From: Clostridiales bacterium
GTDB lineage: Bacteria; Bacillota; Clostridia; Caldicoprobacterales; DTU083
Direction of reading: 5' to 3'
Assembly (NCBI GenBank): GCA_012838915.1
Contig: DUOI01000062.1
Coordinates: 1 to 44,510 of the forward strand
DNA length: 44,510 bases
The notes beneath the pieces were generated by a model. It worked only from the letters and a program-made list of their open reading frames with translations. It was not told the DNA's origin and did no database searches. The position numbers were made by a program, and so were the translations under genes. Positions 17,748 through 25,583 of this stretch are shown piece after piece (positions within the stretch are counted from its first letter, which is position 1; every line of letters starts with the position of its first letter).

Positions 17748-18929
17748 TTGAACAATGCTGTCACGGTGATTGACCCCGGCACTACAAAACTGTCAGTGCT
17801 GGCATGCCGGAAAGGTCAAAATGGCAGCCTGAAGCTGACCGGCCTGGGTCAGGTCGGATACAGCGGGGTGCAGGAGGATGGATGGAAGTCCGAGAAGATG
17901 CTTTATCATTCCCTGGATGCAGCTTTAGGACAAGCCCGGAAAATGGCCGGTTATAAATTTAAACGGTGCATTCTGGGAATCCCCAATGAATTTTGCGGAC
18001 TAATCAGCAATGCCGGAAATCTCTCCCCAGGCTCCACGATATCCGAGCGGGATATATCCGAACTTCGCAGGCTGGCTGCAGATTATCCACTGCCTGCTCC
18101 CTGGGAGATTTCAAATGTCATATATGGCGATCTTCTAATGGACGGCAGCCCGACAGCAAATCCCATCGGGCTTTCATGTGAAACCCTAGAGCTGCACGCT
18201 TCGGTTATCTGCATTCAAACTGATTTTGCCAGGCAACTGACAAAGGTTCTGCGATCGCTTAAAATAGATGTAGACAAGTGGATTCCGGTTCCCCTTGCAT
18301 GCGGTGAAGCTCTGCTTACAAAAGAAGATCGGGAAAACGGAGTTCTTTGGCTTGATACCGGTGGTGAGTGTACCGATATACTTATATATAAGGGTGGAAT
18401 TCCGATATTTCTGGACTGGCTTCCACTGGGAGGCAATGATATCAGCCGGGATATTGCTGCAGGTATCGGAGTGTCCTTCGAGGAAGCGGAACGGCTGAAA
18501 CGATATTGTGTTTTAGGGCTTGCATTCAGCGGGGATACGGGCACATCACAGCTGCAAATGCCTATTTGCGGCGGGCAGCATATACATAATGTTTCTGTTG
18601 ATTTTCTACAGAAAATAGTGGAAGCCCGTATCGAGGAAATATTGGAGCTGGTTCACAGCCGGATAGAGGCCGAAGGCCTGCTGACGAGCTATTCCAAGGT
18701 GGTATTGGCCGGCGGTGGTCTGGCTTTGTTTAGGGGAATCAGGCATTTCACCGCCGGAATACTGGGTCAGTCCGTTCAGTTGGGCGTTCCGGATGTCATT
18801 GGGCTTTCCAGTCCCATTTTTTCAGCGGTGTATTCCCTGGGATATACCGGCCTTACCGGTAAACCTGCAGGCAGGTCAGGCATAAGAAAAATATTCGGAG
18901 CTTTACTCAAAAAAAGGGAAATGGTTTAA
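17748..18929 (+). CDS. FtsA-like actin-fold cell division protein
   Basis: A 393-residue protein of the FtsA/PilM actin superfamily. The phosphate-1 loop is near the start (VIDPGTTKLSVLA) and the phosphate-2 loop is LWLDTGGECTDILIYKGG. An adenosine-type LAGGGLALFRGI lies near the end, and an SHS2-like region (about 85-160, ISERDISELRR) inserts between them. The C-terminus, GIRKIFGALLKKREMV, looks amphipathic and could anchor to membrane. Position directly before ftsZ argues for the FtsA role: tethering FtsZ filaments. The sequence is quite divergent from classical FtsA. TTG start with GTGAGGT 9 bases upstream. Confidence 0.75.
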   Translation: MNNAVTVIDPGTTKLSVLACRKGQNGSLKLTGLGQVGYSGVQEDGWKSEKMLYHSLDAALGQARKMAGYKFKRCILGIPNEFCGLISNAGNLSPGSTISERDISELRRLAADYPLPAPWEISNVIYGDLLMDGSPTANPIGLSCETLELHASVICIQTDFARQLTKVLRSLKIDVDKWIPVPLACGEALLTKEDRENGVLWLDTGGECTDILIYKGGIPIFLDWLPLGGNDISRDIAAGIGVSFEEAERLKRYCVLGLAFSGDTGTSQLQMPICGGQHIHNVSVDFLQKIVEARIEEILELVHSRIEAEGLLTSYSKVVLAGGGLALFRGIRHFTAGILGQSVQLGVPDVIGLSSPIFSAVYSLGYTGLTGKPAGRSGIRKIFGALLKKREMV

Positions 18930-18975
18930 GAAATAATACTATTTGGTATACATTACATATAAGGGAGGGTACGGC

Positions 18976-20052
18976 GTGCTTGAATTTGACATGGATATGG
19001 ATCAGTTCGCACAGATAAAGGTAATAGGAGTAGGAGGTGCGGGCAACAACGCAGTCAACCGAATGATACAACATGGACTGAAGGGTGTGGATTTTGTTTC
19101 CATCAATACGGATAAACAGGCATTATTCCTTTCGCAGGCTACTCAGAAAATACAAATCGGAGAAAAACTGACCAAAGGGTTGGGTGCAGGTGCTGATCCT
19201 GAAATCGGTCAGAAGGCAGCTGAGGAAAGCAGGGAAGAAATTCTTCAGGTTCTGAAAGGCTCCGACATGATTTTCGTTACTGCCGGGATGGGGGGAGGTA
19301 CCGGAACCGGTGCAACCCCGGTAGTTGCAGAGCTGGCCAAGGAACTGGGCATATTGACTGTGGGTGTTGTCACCAAACCCTTTATGTTTGAAGGCAGGCG
19401 CCGTGCCATCAATGCTGAAAAGGGAATTGCCGAGTTAAAGGATAAGGTGGATACTCTGATTACCATACCCAATGACAGGCTTCTCCAGGTGGTAGAAAAA
19501 CGTACCACCATGATGGAAGCATTTAAAATAGCGGACGATGTTTTGCGTCAGGGCGTACAGGGCATATCCGATTTAATTGCCGTACCCGGCTTAGTGAATC
19601 TGGATTTTGCAGATGTTCGCACCATCATGAAGGAAAAAGGGCTGGCTCATATGGGCATCGGAAAGGGAAGCGGCGACAACCGCGCAACTGATGCAGCCAA
19701 ACAGGCCATTCAAAGCCCATTACTGGAAACCACTATCGAAGGTGCACGTGGCGTACTGCTTAATATCACGGGCGGTCTCAACCTGGGATTGTATGAAGTA
19801 AATGAGGCAGCCGAGCTGGTTGCACAGGCAGCCGATCCGGATGCCCATATTATTTTCGGTGCAGTGATTGATGAGAATATGGAAGATGAGATCCAAATTA
19901 TCGTTATGGCTACCGGGTTTGATAAATCTATGGATAAAAAAGAACGGAAACAGGTGGAGAAGGTAATGGAAACCATGCAATCCGCTGCCGGACGGGATAT
20001 GTCCGATGATTTGGAAATTCCCACCTTCCTGAGAAGAAATCGGCTTAAATAA
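18976..20052 (+). CDS. ftsZ: Cell division GTPase FtsZ
   Basis: Tubulin-like GTPase that forms the Z-ring. The order of motifs is complete: [12 protein letters not shown], the GTP signature GGGTGTG (106-112), the T7 loop [11 protein letters not shown] that completes the neighbour's active site, and a short linker ending in the conserved C-terminal peptide IPTFLRRN, which binds FtsA/SepF-type partners. The GTG at 18976 lies 6 bases after AAGGGAGGG and gives the usual [15 protein letters not shown] start (358 aa). The longer frame from TTG 18943 has no ribosome site. A strong terminator follows. Confidence 0.98.
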   Translation: MLEFDMDMDQFAQIKVIGVGGAGNNAVNRMIQHGLKGVDFVSINTDKQALFLSQATQKIQIGEKLTKGLGAGADPEIGQKAAEESREEILQVLKGSDMIFVTAGMGGGTGTGATPVVAELAKELGILTVGVVTKPFMFEGRRRAINAEKGIAELKDKVDTLITIPNDRLLQVVEKRTTMMEAFKIADDVLRQGVQGISDLIAVPGLVNLDFADVRTIMKEKGLAHMGIGKGSGDNRATDAAKQAIQSPLLETTIEGARGVLLNITGGLNLGLYEVNEAAELVAQAADPDAHIIFGAVIDENMEDEIQIIVMATGFDKSMDKKERKQVEKVMETMQSAAGRDMSDDLEIPTFLRRNRLK

Positions 20053-20081
20053 GAGCAAGGTTTTCTTCAAAGAATATTTAT

Positions 20082-20121
20082 AATAACGACAATAAAGTAT
20101 ACTTATTGTCGTTATTTTTTT
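20082..20121 (+). terminator. Strong intrinsic terminator after ftsZ
   Basis: A perfect 14-bp inverted repeat (20082-20095 with 20103-20116) around a 7-base loop that itself contains GTATAC, followed by a T-tract to 20121. It separates the dcw cluster from the spoIIG operon. Confidence 0.9.
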
Positions 20122-20137
20122 ATCTTCGCATCCACCG

Positions 20138-20171
20138 TTCTACAGGATTCTGTTTGGGAATAGGTTATAAT
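20138..20171 (+). promoter_or_regulatory. Candidate Spo0A-controlled promoter of spoIIGA-sigE
   Basis: A perfect TATAAT (20166-20171) has no good -35 at 17 bases. A Spo0A-box-like TTCTACA (20138-20144, 6 of 7 to the reverse form TTCGNCA) lies 21 bases upstream of it. Bacillus spoIIG also has an over-long spacer with a 0A box at the -35 region. The resemblance is suggestive only. Confidence 0.4.
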
Positions 20172-20195
20172 GAGGACAACAGGGGCCGGAAAGGC

Positions 20196-21110
20196 ATGAA
20201 GGATGGGATGGGGTTGGAGTACCGCTTTCTGGATGTCATCTGGCTGGATAATTTGCTAATCAATTTTATTGTTTTGTGGATCACTTGGAAGTTATCCCGA
20301 AACATTTCCCCAATGTGGAGGTTGTGGTGCTCTGCCGGTATCGGGGCAGGTTATGCGACTGTGCTCATTTTGCCGGGTTTTGACTGCCTTGCCGCACTGC
20401 CCTTCAAGATTCTGCTGTCCTTTGCCATGCTGACGGCAGGGTTTCGCATCCGCTCTCCAAAAGAATTTGCCAAATTACTTGGTTATTTTTATGGCATTAC
20501 CTTCCTATTGGGAGGAGCAGCCTTCGGTTTCTATTATTTTTCAGGAATTGGGGCACAGGTGTCCGACGGCGTCTTCCTGATCCGAGACTTTCCTATCAGG
20601 ATTCTGATATTTTCAGTGGTTTTTATCATCCTGCTGTATCGCTGGCTGTGGCCTTTGCTCCGGTTTAGAATAAGCCAACATCAGCTGGTGTACCGGGTGG
20701 AGGTACAATTTGACGGCAAATGCATTACTTTGGACGCTTTTCTGGATACGGGGAATGAGTTGACGGATCCCCTTTCGGGTTGTCCGGTGATGGTGGTTGA
20801 ATTTGATCGGATCCGATCCATTCTGCCGCCTGAGATACAAAAGATCTACCTGCAGGGCAGGGAAGAGCACCTGGGAGACATAACCCGGGTTATGGCAGAA
20901 TCTGACTGGATCAACCGGTTCTGCATCGTACCCTACTGCACTCTGGGACATTCCGGCAGTATGCTTTTGGCATTTCGACCCGATTGTGTTCGAATTTTGA
21001 ACAATGGCAGCTGGGCAAAGTCAGGCGACACCTTAATAGGCATTCGCAATCAGACTCTGTCTGACAGTGGTGAATATCAAGCGTTGATCCAGCCTCACAT
21101 CATCCCGTAA
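20196..21110 (+). CDS. spoIIGA: Sigma-E processing peptidase SpoIIGA
   Basis: Membrane-embedded aspartic protease that cleaves pro-sigma-E in the mother cell after a signal from the forespore. The N-terminal half has about five membrane segments (LDVIWLDNLLINF at the start); the C-terminal half is cytosolic with the catalytic LDTGNELTDP motif (Asp184) and a late GHSGSMLLAFRPD block. The start is uncertain among ATG 20196, ATG 20208 and TTG 20214; the purine-rich stretch before 20196 is weak. About 304 aa, the usual size. It is followed at 16 bases by its substrate gene sigE. Confidence 0.93.
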   Translation: MKDGMGLEYRFLDVIWLDNLLINFIVLWITWKLSRNISPMWRLWCSAGIGAGYATVLILPGFDCLAALPFKILLSFAMLTAGFRIRSPKEFAKLLGYFYGITFLLGGAAFGFYYFSGIGAQVSDGVFLIRDFPIRILIFSVVFIILLYRWLWPLLRFRISQHQLVYRVEVQFDGKCITLDAFLDTGNELTDPLSGCPVMVVEFDRIRSILPPEIQKIYLQGREEHLGDITRVMAESDWINRFCIVPYCTLGHSGSMLLAFRPDCVRILNNGSWAKSGDTLIGIRNQTLSDSGEYQALIQPHIIP

Positions 21111-21126
21111 TCAGGAGGTATGATTT

Positions 21127-21858
21127 ATGTCCCTGTATCGCAAGTTGAGAATGTACTGCCGTGTGAAATGGGCAATAATCATCAACAGGCTTAAAATATT
21201 AAGAAACAGGTTTATTTACTATATCAGCGGTAACGAAGCCCTGCCCCCACCCTTGTCCAATGAGGAGGAAGTTCAGCTTATCACCAAACTGGAAATGGGC
21301 GATTTATCGGTAAAGGGCACTTTGATCGAGCGCAATCTCCGCCTGGTAGTGTATATAGCCAGGAAATTTGAAAATACCGGTATCGGTGTAGAGGACTTAA
21401 TCTCCATCGGCACAATTGGTTTGATAAAGGCAGTAAATACCTTTGACCCGTTAAAAAAAATCAAGCTGGCCACATATGCTTCCCGCTGCATTGAAAACGA
21501 AATTCTCATGTATTTGCGGCGCAATGGTAAAACTAAATCTGAGATTTCCTTTGACGAGCCCCTGAACATTGATTGGGATGGTAACGAGCTGCTGCTGTCG
21601 GATATTTTGGGTACCGATAATGATTTGGTGTATAAGTATATTGAGGATGAAGTGGATCGGGAATTGCTGAATTTGGCCATGAGTCATTTGTCCCGCAGAG
21701 AAAGATGCATTATTGAATTGCGATTCGGTCTGAGGGATGGCTCGGAAAAAACCCAAAAGGAAGTTGCCGATCTGCTGGGAATCTCCCAATCCTATATTTC
21801 CAGACTGGAAAAACGCATTATCAGAAGGCTGAAAAAGGAAATCAGCAGAATGGTATAA
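21127..21858 (+). CDS. sigE: Pro-sigma-E, mother-cell sigma factor
   Basis: RNA polymerase sigma factor for early mother-cell genes. The N-terminal pro-sequence (about 31 residues, basic and amphipathic) ends in [15 protein letters not shown], matching the Bacillus processing site; cleavage is expected between the two tyrosines (31/32). Region 2 shows [13 protein letters not shown] and [10 protein letters not shown]; region 4 has the helix-turn-helix [20 protein letters not shown]. Length is 243 aa. AGGAGG precedes the ATG. spoIIGA lies directly upstream, and sigG follows 85 bases downstream. Confidence 0.97.
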   Translation: MSLYRKLRMYCRVKWAIIINRLKILRNRFIYYISGNEALPPPLSNEEEVQLITKLEMGDLSVKGTLIERNLRLVVYIARKFENTGIGVEDLISIGTIGLIKAVNTFDPLKKIKLATYASRCIENEILMYLRRNGKTKSEISFDEPLNIDWDGNELLLSDILGTDNDLVYKYIEDEVDRELLNLAMSHLSRRERCIIELRFGLRDGSEKTQKEVADLLGISQSYISRLEKRIIRRLKKEISRMV

Positions 21859-21860
21859 GC

Positions 21861-21890
21861 GAATAAATTACTCCATCCAAGGCAATACTT
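21861..21890 (+). promoter_or_regulatory. Forespore-type (sigma-F/sigma-G) promoter of sigG
   Basis: GAATA (21861-21865), a 15-base spacer and GGCAATACTT (21881-21890). The -10 fits the sigma-F pattern GGnnAnAnTw at every fixed position; the -35 fits the sigma-G form GMATR. Start of transcription would be near 21897. Confidence 0.7.
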
Positions 21891-21936
21891 TTTGTAAGAA
21901 GGACATCCTGTTTTTTACAGGATGCGGGATGGAGGG
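21871..21936 (+). promoter_or_regulatory. sigG leader: RBS-sequestering helix plus inner hairpin
   Basis: CTCCATCC (21871-21878) is the exact complement of GGATGGAG (21927-21934), which covers the sigG Shine-Dalgarno site GGAGGG (21931-21936). Between them is an 8-bp hairpin (21904-21911 with 21917-21924, 5-base loop). The left strand of the outer helix lies inside the promoter spacer, so only read-through RNA from spoIIG would contain it. Confidence 0.6.
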
Positions 21937-21943
21937 AAATCGC

Positions 21944-22717
21944 ATGCACACGAATAAAGTCGAAATTTGCGGAGTCAACACATCACAGCTTCCTGTACTC
22001 ACCAATGAGGAAATGAAGGTGCTGTTTTCGAGGATGCATGCCGGAGATAAAAGTGCCAGGGAGGAATTCATACAGGGAAACCTGAGGCTGGTGCTAAGTG
22101 TAATTCAGCGATTCAATAACAGAGGCGAGCATATCGATGATTTGTTTCAGGTGGGATGCATAGGATTAATCAAAGCCATAGACAATTTTGACGTAACTCA
22201 GAATGTACGATTTTCTACTTATGCTGTGCCCATGATCATCGGGGAAATTCGGAGATACCTTCGGGACAACAACTCCATCCGGGTCAGCCGCTCACTGCGG
22301 GATACTGCATATAAGGCCCTGCAGGCGAGAGATCAGCTGATTAACAAGCATTCCAGGGAACCCACGGTAAGTGAAATTGCCGAGGCTCTGAATATACCCA
22401 GGGAAGATGTAGTGTTTGCGTTGGATGCCATTCAGGATCCCATTTCTTTATTTGAACCAATTTATCATGACGGCGGGGATGCCATTTTTGTCATGGATCA
22501 GGTCAGCGACGATAAAAATCAGGATGAAGCCTGGCTGGAAGGAATAGCCTTGAAGGAAGCCATGAAGAAGCTCAATGACAGGGAAAAACTCATATTGACC
22601 ATGCGCTTCTTTGACGGACGAACCCAGATGGAGGTAGCGGAGGAAATAGGTATCTCCCAGGCACAGGTATCCCGGTTGGAGAAAACAGCATTGAACCATA
22701 TGAGGAAATATATTTGA
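21944..22717 (+). CDS. sigG: Sigma-G, late forespore sigma factor
   Basis: RNA polymerase sigma factor for late forespore genes. The N-terminus NKVEICGVNTSQLPVL is a close match to SigG; region 2 shows DDLFQVGCIGLIKAIDNFD and YAVPMIIGEIRRYLRD; region 4 ends with VAEEIGISQAQVSRLEKTAL. ATG 21944 lies 7 bases from GGAGGG; an in-frame ATG at 21929 overlaps that site. Length is 257 aa. It has its own forespore promoter and an RNA structure over the ribosome site. The spoIIGA-sigE-sigG order is as in Bacillus. Confidence 0.97.
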   Translation: MHTNKVEICGVNTSQLPVLTNEEMKVLFSRMHAGDKSAREEFIQGNLRLVLSVIQRFNNRGEHIDDLFQVGCIGLIKAIDNFDVTQNVRFSTYAVPMIIGEIRRYLRDNNSIRVSRSLRDTAYKALQARDQLINKHSREPTVSEIAEALNIPREDVVFALDAIQDPISLFEPIYHDGGDAIFVMDQVSDDKNQDEAWLEGIALKEAMKKLNDREKLILTMRFFDGRTQMEVAEEIGISQAQVSRLEKTALNHMRKYI

Positions 22718-22828
22718 TATCCGTTACTGCAATAACCCATTTGCAGAAACCGTGTTGCGAATCAGCATTAGCCTAAGTGTACACCACCATGTTAAATTGC
22801 AGGTATATATTAAGCAATTCCATTTATC

Positions 22829-22857
22829 AGCCGTCTTTTTCGATAAGACGGCTTTTT
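22829..22857 (+). terminator. Intrinsic terminator after sigG
   Basis: A 9-bp stem, AGCCGTCTT (22829-22837) with AAGACGGCT (22845-22853), a 7-base loop, then TTTTT to 22857. I see nothing else definite in the ~110 bases between it and sigG. Confidence 0.88.
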
Positions 22858-22925
22858 GTCATCTTTTTTCTTTTCGAATAATAGGATAGAAGGAGAATAC
22901 TGTTTGGGAGCGAGGTGGACTTTAT

Positions 22926-23171
22926 ATGCCGAAATCGTCGGATTTTCGAACCAAGGAAGTAATCAATATCCGAGACGGCAGACGTTTGGGCAGCATCGTA
23001 GACATGGAATTCAATCTGCAGGAAGGCAGAATAACAGCAATAGTGGTTCCCGGAGCCAGTCGCTTTCTTGGACTTTTAAGAGAAGAGGATGATATAGTCA
23101 TACCCTGGGAAAAAATTAAAAAGATCGGCGATGATGTCATACTGGTGGATGTGGAAACCCGATCCACATGA
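22926..23171 (+). CDS. YlmC/YmxH family PRC-barrel protein
   Basis: An 81-residue protein made of one PRC-barrel-like domain: EVINIRDGRRLGSIVDMEFN, then IVVPG, and EEDDIVIPWEKIKKIGDDVILVD. The family is found almost only in spore-formers; in Bacillus ylmC follows the sigE-sigG region and ymxH is a related paralogue. No catalytic residues are evident; PRC barrels usually bind a partner protein or RNA. GAGGTGG lies about 7 bases before the ATG. Confidence 0.88.
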   Translation: MPKSSDFRTKEVINIRDGRRLGSIVDMEFNLQEGRITAIVVPGASRFLGLLREEDDIVIPWEKIKKIGDDVILVDVETRST

Positions 23172-23242
23172 CTGTAACCATATGTACCGGGCAGATGTTG
23201 ATATCACGGGCATATGAATTCTGTTGATGTGTATGAAAAGAA

Positions 23243-23271
23243 TGGACGAAAGCGGGAAAAAATAATATAAT
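23243..23271 (+). promoter_or_regulatory. Candidate sigma-A promoter of nrdR
   Basis: TGGACG (23243-23248), a 17-base spacer and a perfect TATAAT (23266-23271) in the gap before nrdR. The leader to the TTG start would be about 28 bases. Confidence 0.45.
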
Positions 23272-23305
23272 GGGTACCAAAACCAGCCGGGAAGGAGGTC
23301 CCTGT

Positions 23306-23761
23306 TTGAAGTGCCCATTTTGTTTAACCGAAGACAGCAAGGTGGTTGATTCCCGTCCGACTGATGAGGGAATGGTTATACGCCGCAGACGGGAATGCAA
23401 CCGATGCGCTAAACGCTTTACCACATATGAAAAAATCGAAAGTCTGCCCATGATGGTTGTTAAAAAAGACGGGCGAAGGGAAGCCTTTAACAGCAATAAA
23501 ATCATGGCCGGTCTCCTGAAAGCATGTGAAAAGAGGCCTGTGTCCGTCAGGGATTTGGAGGCCATGGTACAGGAAATCGAGAAGCAGGTGTACAACTCTC
23601 TGGAACGGGAGGTAACCAGCGGGTTTATCGGTGAAATGGTCATGGAAAAGCTGCGGGAATTGGATGAGGTAGCTTATGTGCGCTTTGCTTCGGTGTATCG
23701 TCAGTTTAAGGATATAAATACCTTTATGGAAGAATTGAACAAGCTATTGAATGATCAATGA
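23306..23761 (+). CDS. nrdR: Ribonucleotide reductase repressor NrdR
   Basis: ATP/dATP-sensing repressor of ribonucleotide reductase genes. A zinc ribbon at the N-terminus has CPFC at residues 3-6 and CNRC near 31-34; an ATP-cone follows from about residue 46 ([16 protein letters not shown]). The TTG at 23306 gives the standard MKCPFC start and lies 6 bases after AAGGAGGT; the in-frame ATG at 23270 sits inside the promoter and is rejected. Length 151 aa, normal. No nrd structural genes are in the window. Confidence 0.96.
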   Translation: MKCPFCLTEDSKVVDSRPTDEGMVIRRRRECNRCAKRFTTYEKIESLPMMVVKKDGRREAFNSNKIMAGLLKACEKRPVSVRDLEAMVQEIEKQVYNSLEREVTSGFIGEMVMEKLRELDEVAYVRFASVYRQFKDINTFMEELNKLLNDQ

Positions 23762-23806
23762 GGGCAGCCCACTCCCTCAATGGATGGAAGGGGAGCACTA
23801 CGTTAT

Positions 23807-24658
23807 ATGCAAAAAATCAAACAGAATTTTCCGTCAAGCCGGCGGGCATTCCTGGAACGAAGCTGCAAAGGGCTGATTTATTATACCATTCCGGCCTTTG
23901 AACAGACCGGACTGGTAAAGCATGGATTCAGCACTCGTTTGGGCGGTGTCAGTAAGGGGGAGTTTTACAGCCTGAATCTGAGCTTCAGGCGAAAGGACAG
24001 CCCTGAAAACGTACGGGAGAACTATAAAAGGTATTGCAGGGCATTGGAGATACAGCCGGAGCAAGCAGTTGTTCCCAACGCAGTTCATGGTAACAGGGTG
24101 ACGGCAGTTAACGAAACTCATCGGGGAATGGGAATCACCAGGCAGTCGGAAATATGGGAAACAGACGGACTTATCACCAACCGGCCGGGGTTGGCCTTGG
24201 TTTCCTGGCATGCGGATTGTGTACCCTTGTTTTTTTTGGATCCATTGCACAAGGTCATCGGTTTAAGCCATTCGGGATGGCGGGGAACGGTGGCAAAAAT
24301 CGGTCAGCGTACCCTTAAAGCTATGAGGGAGCATTATGGAACCAGGGCAGAGGACTGCCTGGTGGGAATCGGACCTTCAATAGGCCCCTGCTGCTTTGAA
24401 GTGGACAGCCCGGTTGCAAATGAGTTTATTGAAGCCTGGCCGGAGCATAAGAATGAGATTGTACAGCCCGGTGAAGACGGCAAATTTACCGTAAATCTAT
24501 GGGAGGCAAATCGCATCCAACTGGAGCAGTTGGGCGTAAAAAAAAGCCATATTACAACAGCGGCACTTTGCACTGCCTGCAACACGGATGTGTTTTTCAG
24601 CCATAGAAAGGAAAAAGGGCGTACCGGAAGCATGGCTGCTGTTTTGATGCTGGTGTAG
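23807..24658 (+). CDS. pgeF: PgeF/YlmD family purine nucleosidase or peptidoglycan-editing factor
   Basis: A cytosolic enzyme of the YfiH/YlmD (former multicopper polyphenol oxidase) family, reported as both a purine nucleoside phosphorylase and a factor that keeps wrong amino acids out of peptidoglycan precursors. It carries the conserved metal residues in VHGNRV, SWHADCVPL and LSHSGWRGT, plus GPSIGPCCFEV and NTDVFFSHR. The start is uncertain: ATG 23807 has GGGGAG 11 bases upstream, while ATG 23780 has almost none. Length 283 aa. ylmD is next to ylmC in Bacillus too; here nrdR lies between them. Confidence 0.9.
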   Translation: MQKIKQNFPSSRRAFLERSCKGLIYYTIPAFEQTGLVKHGFSTRLGGVSKGEFYSLNLSFRRKDSPENVRENYKRYCRALEIQPEQAVVPNAVHGNRVTAVNETHRGMGITRQSEIWETDGLITNRPGLALVSWHADCVPLFFLDPLHKVIGLSHSGWRGTVAKIGQRTLKAMREHYGTRAEDCLVGIGPSIGPCCFEVDSPVANEFIEAWPEHKNEIVQPGEDGKFTVNLWEANRIQLEQLGVKKSHITTAALCTACNTDVFFSHRKEKGRTGSMAAVLMLV

Positions 24659-24684
24659 CAGCTTAAAAAAGTATAACATGACGA

Positions 24685-24735
24685 TAACCGGTTTATTGGA
24701 GATTGAAATCCCAAAACCGGTTAATTGCATTTTTT
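24685..24735 (+). terminator. Probable terminator after pgeF
   Basis: A 10-bp perfect inverted repeat (24685-24694 with 24714-24723) around a 19-base loop. A TTTTTT tract lies at 24730-24735, 6 bases past the stem, which is a little far for an efficient terminator. Confidence 0.5.
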
Positions 24736-24752
24736 GGCAATACAATCAAAAA

Positions 24753-24782
24753 GCATACAAGCTCTTTTTACAGGGAATGATA
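24753..24782 (+). promoter_or_regulatory. Candidate sigma-F promoter for the DUF1614-spoIIP operon
   Basis: GCATA (24753-24757) fits the -35 pattern GywTA. After 15 bases, GGGAATGATA (24773-24782) fits the -10 pattern GGnnAnAnTw with one mismatch. It would place the operon in the forespore. Confidence 0.4.
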
Positions 24783-24818
24783 ATTTTGAATTCAACTAGT
24801 AAAAAGAGGTGACAGATT

Positions 24819-25583
24819 ATGCCCTTGGGATTAACATTGCTTGCTGTAGCAAGTATATTGGTTCTGTTTGGGGTAGGCCATCAGGTTCTGGACAGAATGC
24901 GGCTGAATGATAAAGCCGCCCTGTTGTTCATGCTGGGAATCTTTGTCGGAGGAGTGCTGCCGGATATTTCCCTGGGTAACCGTATTTCCGTTAATCTGGG
25001 TGGAGCGGTGATCCCTTTTATTCTGGCAGTTTATTTGTTTGTAAAAGCCGGGACAGGGAAGGAAAAAGGAAGGGCGGTGCTGGCTTCTCTGATAGCCGGT
25101 GCTTCCATTTACCTGGCAGGAAGACTGCTGCCCCATGAACCGGAATCCATCCTGTTTGACCCCAACTATGCATATGGCGTAATAGCGGGCATTACCGCAT
25201 ATCTATTTGGCCGATCCAGAAGGGCTTCATTTATAGCCGGTATTATGGGCGTTATTCTGGCGGATGTTGCTCAGGGAATTGAGAACATCATTCGCGGCAT
25301 ACCGGCACCTATTCGTATTGGTTCAGCAGGGGCAGTTGACGCCGTAGTTATTTCGGGGTTTTTGGCAGTGTTATTGGCGGAAGTGGTAGGAGAAGTGCGG
25401 GAAAGGCTGCAGGGGGGTACAAAAAAGAAGCATATGCGCTTTGAACATGCGGAATTTACCAGTGCCTTAGGAGCGGAGGATATACCAAAGGATGTTGAGC
25501 AAGTAGAAAACTGGCGGGAAGTAGACGAAGAAGGGGATGTTCTGGAGGAAGATGATTACCCTGAAAAGGAGGGAAATTCATGA
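24819..25583 (+). CDS. DUF1614-type polytopic membrane protein
   Basis: A 254-residue membrane protein with about six hydrophobic segments over residues 1-195, including VGGVLPDISLGN, GGAVIPFILAVYLFVKAG and IGSAGAVDAVVISGFLAVLLAEVVGE. A charged cytosolic tail (about 200-254) ends in many Asp and Glu residues. I recognise it as DUF1614-like; its function is unknown. Its stop overlaps the spoIIP start as ATGA, so the two are tightly coupled, which points to a job in septal or engulfment membranes. AAGAGGTGACAG precedes the ATG. Confidence 0.75.
   Translation: MPLGLTLLAVASILVLFGVGHQVLDRMRLNDKAALLFMLGIFVGGVLPDISLGNRISVNLGGAVIPFILAVYLFVKAGTGKEKGRAVLASLIAGASIYLAGRLLPHEPESILFDPNYAYGVIAGITAYLFGRSRRASFIAGIMGVILADVAQGIENIIRGIPAPIRIGSAGAVDAVVISGFLAVLLAEVVGEVRERLQGGTKKKHMRFEHAEFTSALGAEDIPKDVEQVENWREVDEEGDVLEEDDYPEKEGNS

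Noticed and set aside
21904-21924. Hairpin before sigG read as a terminator
   Set aside because: The T residues are in the loop, not after the stem; a role in the leader structure fits better.
22872-22902. Possible sigma-G promoter before ylmC (GAATA with AATACTG)
   Set aside because: The spacer (15 bases for that -10 form) and the -10 are both off; not strong enough to list.
22856-23092. 78-codon frame overlapping ylmC
   Set aside because: Out of frame with the clear YlmC family protein and without any domain.
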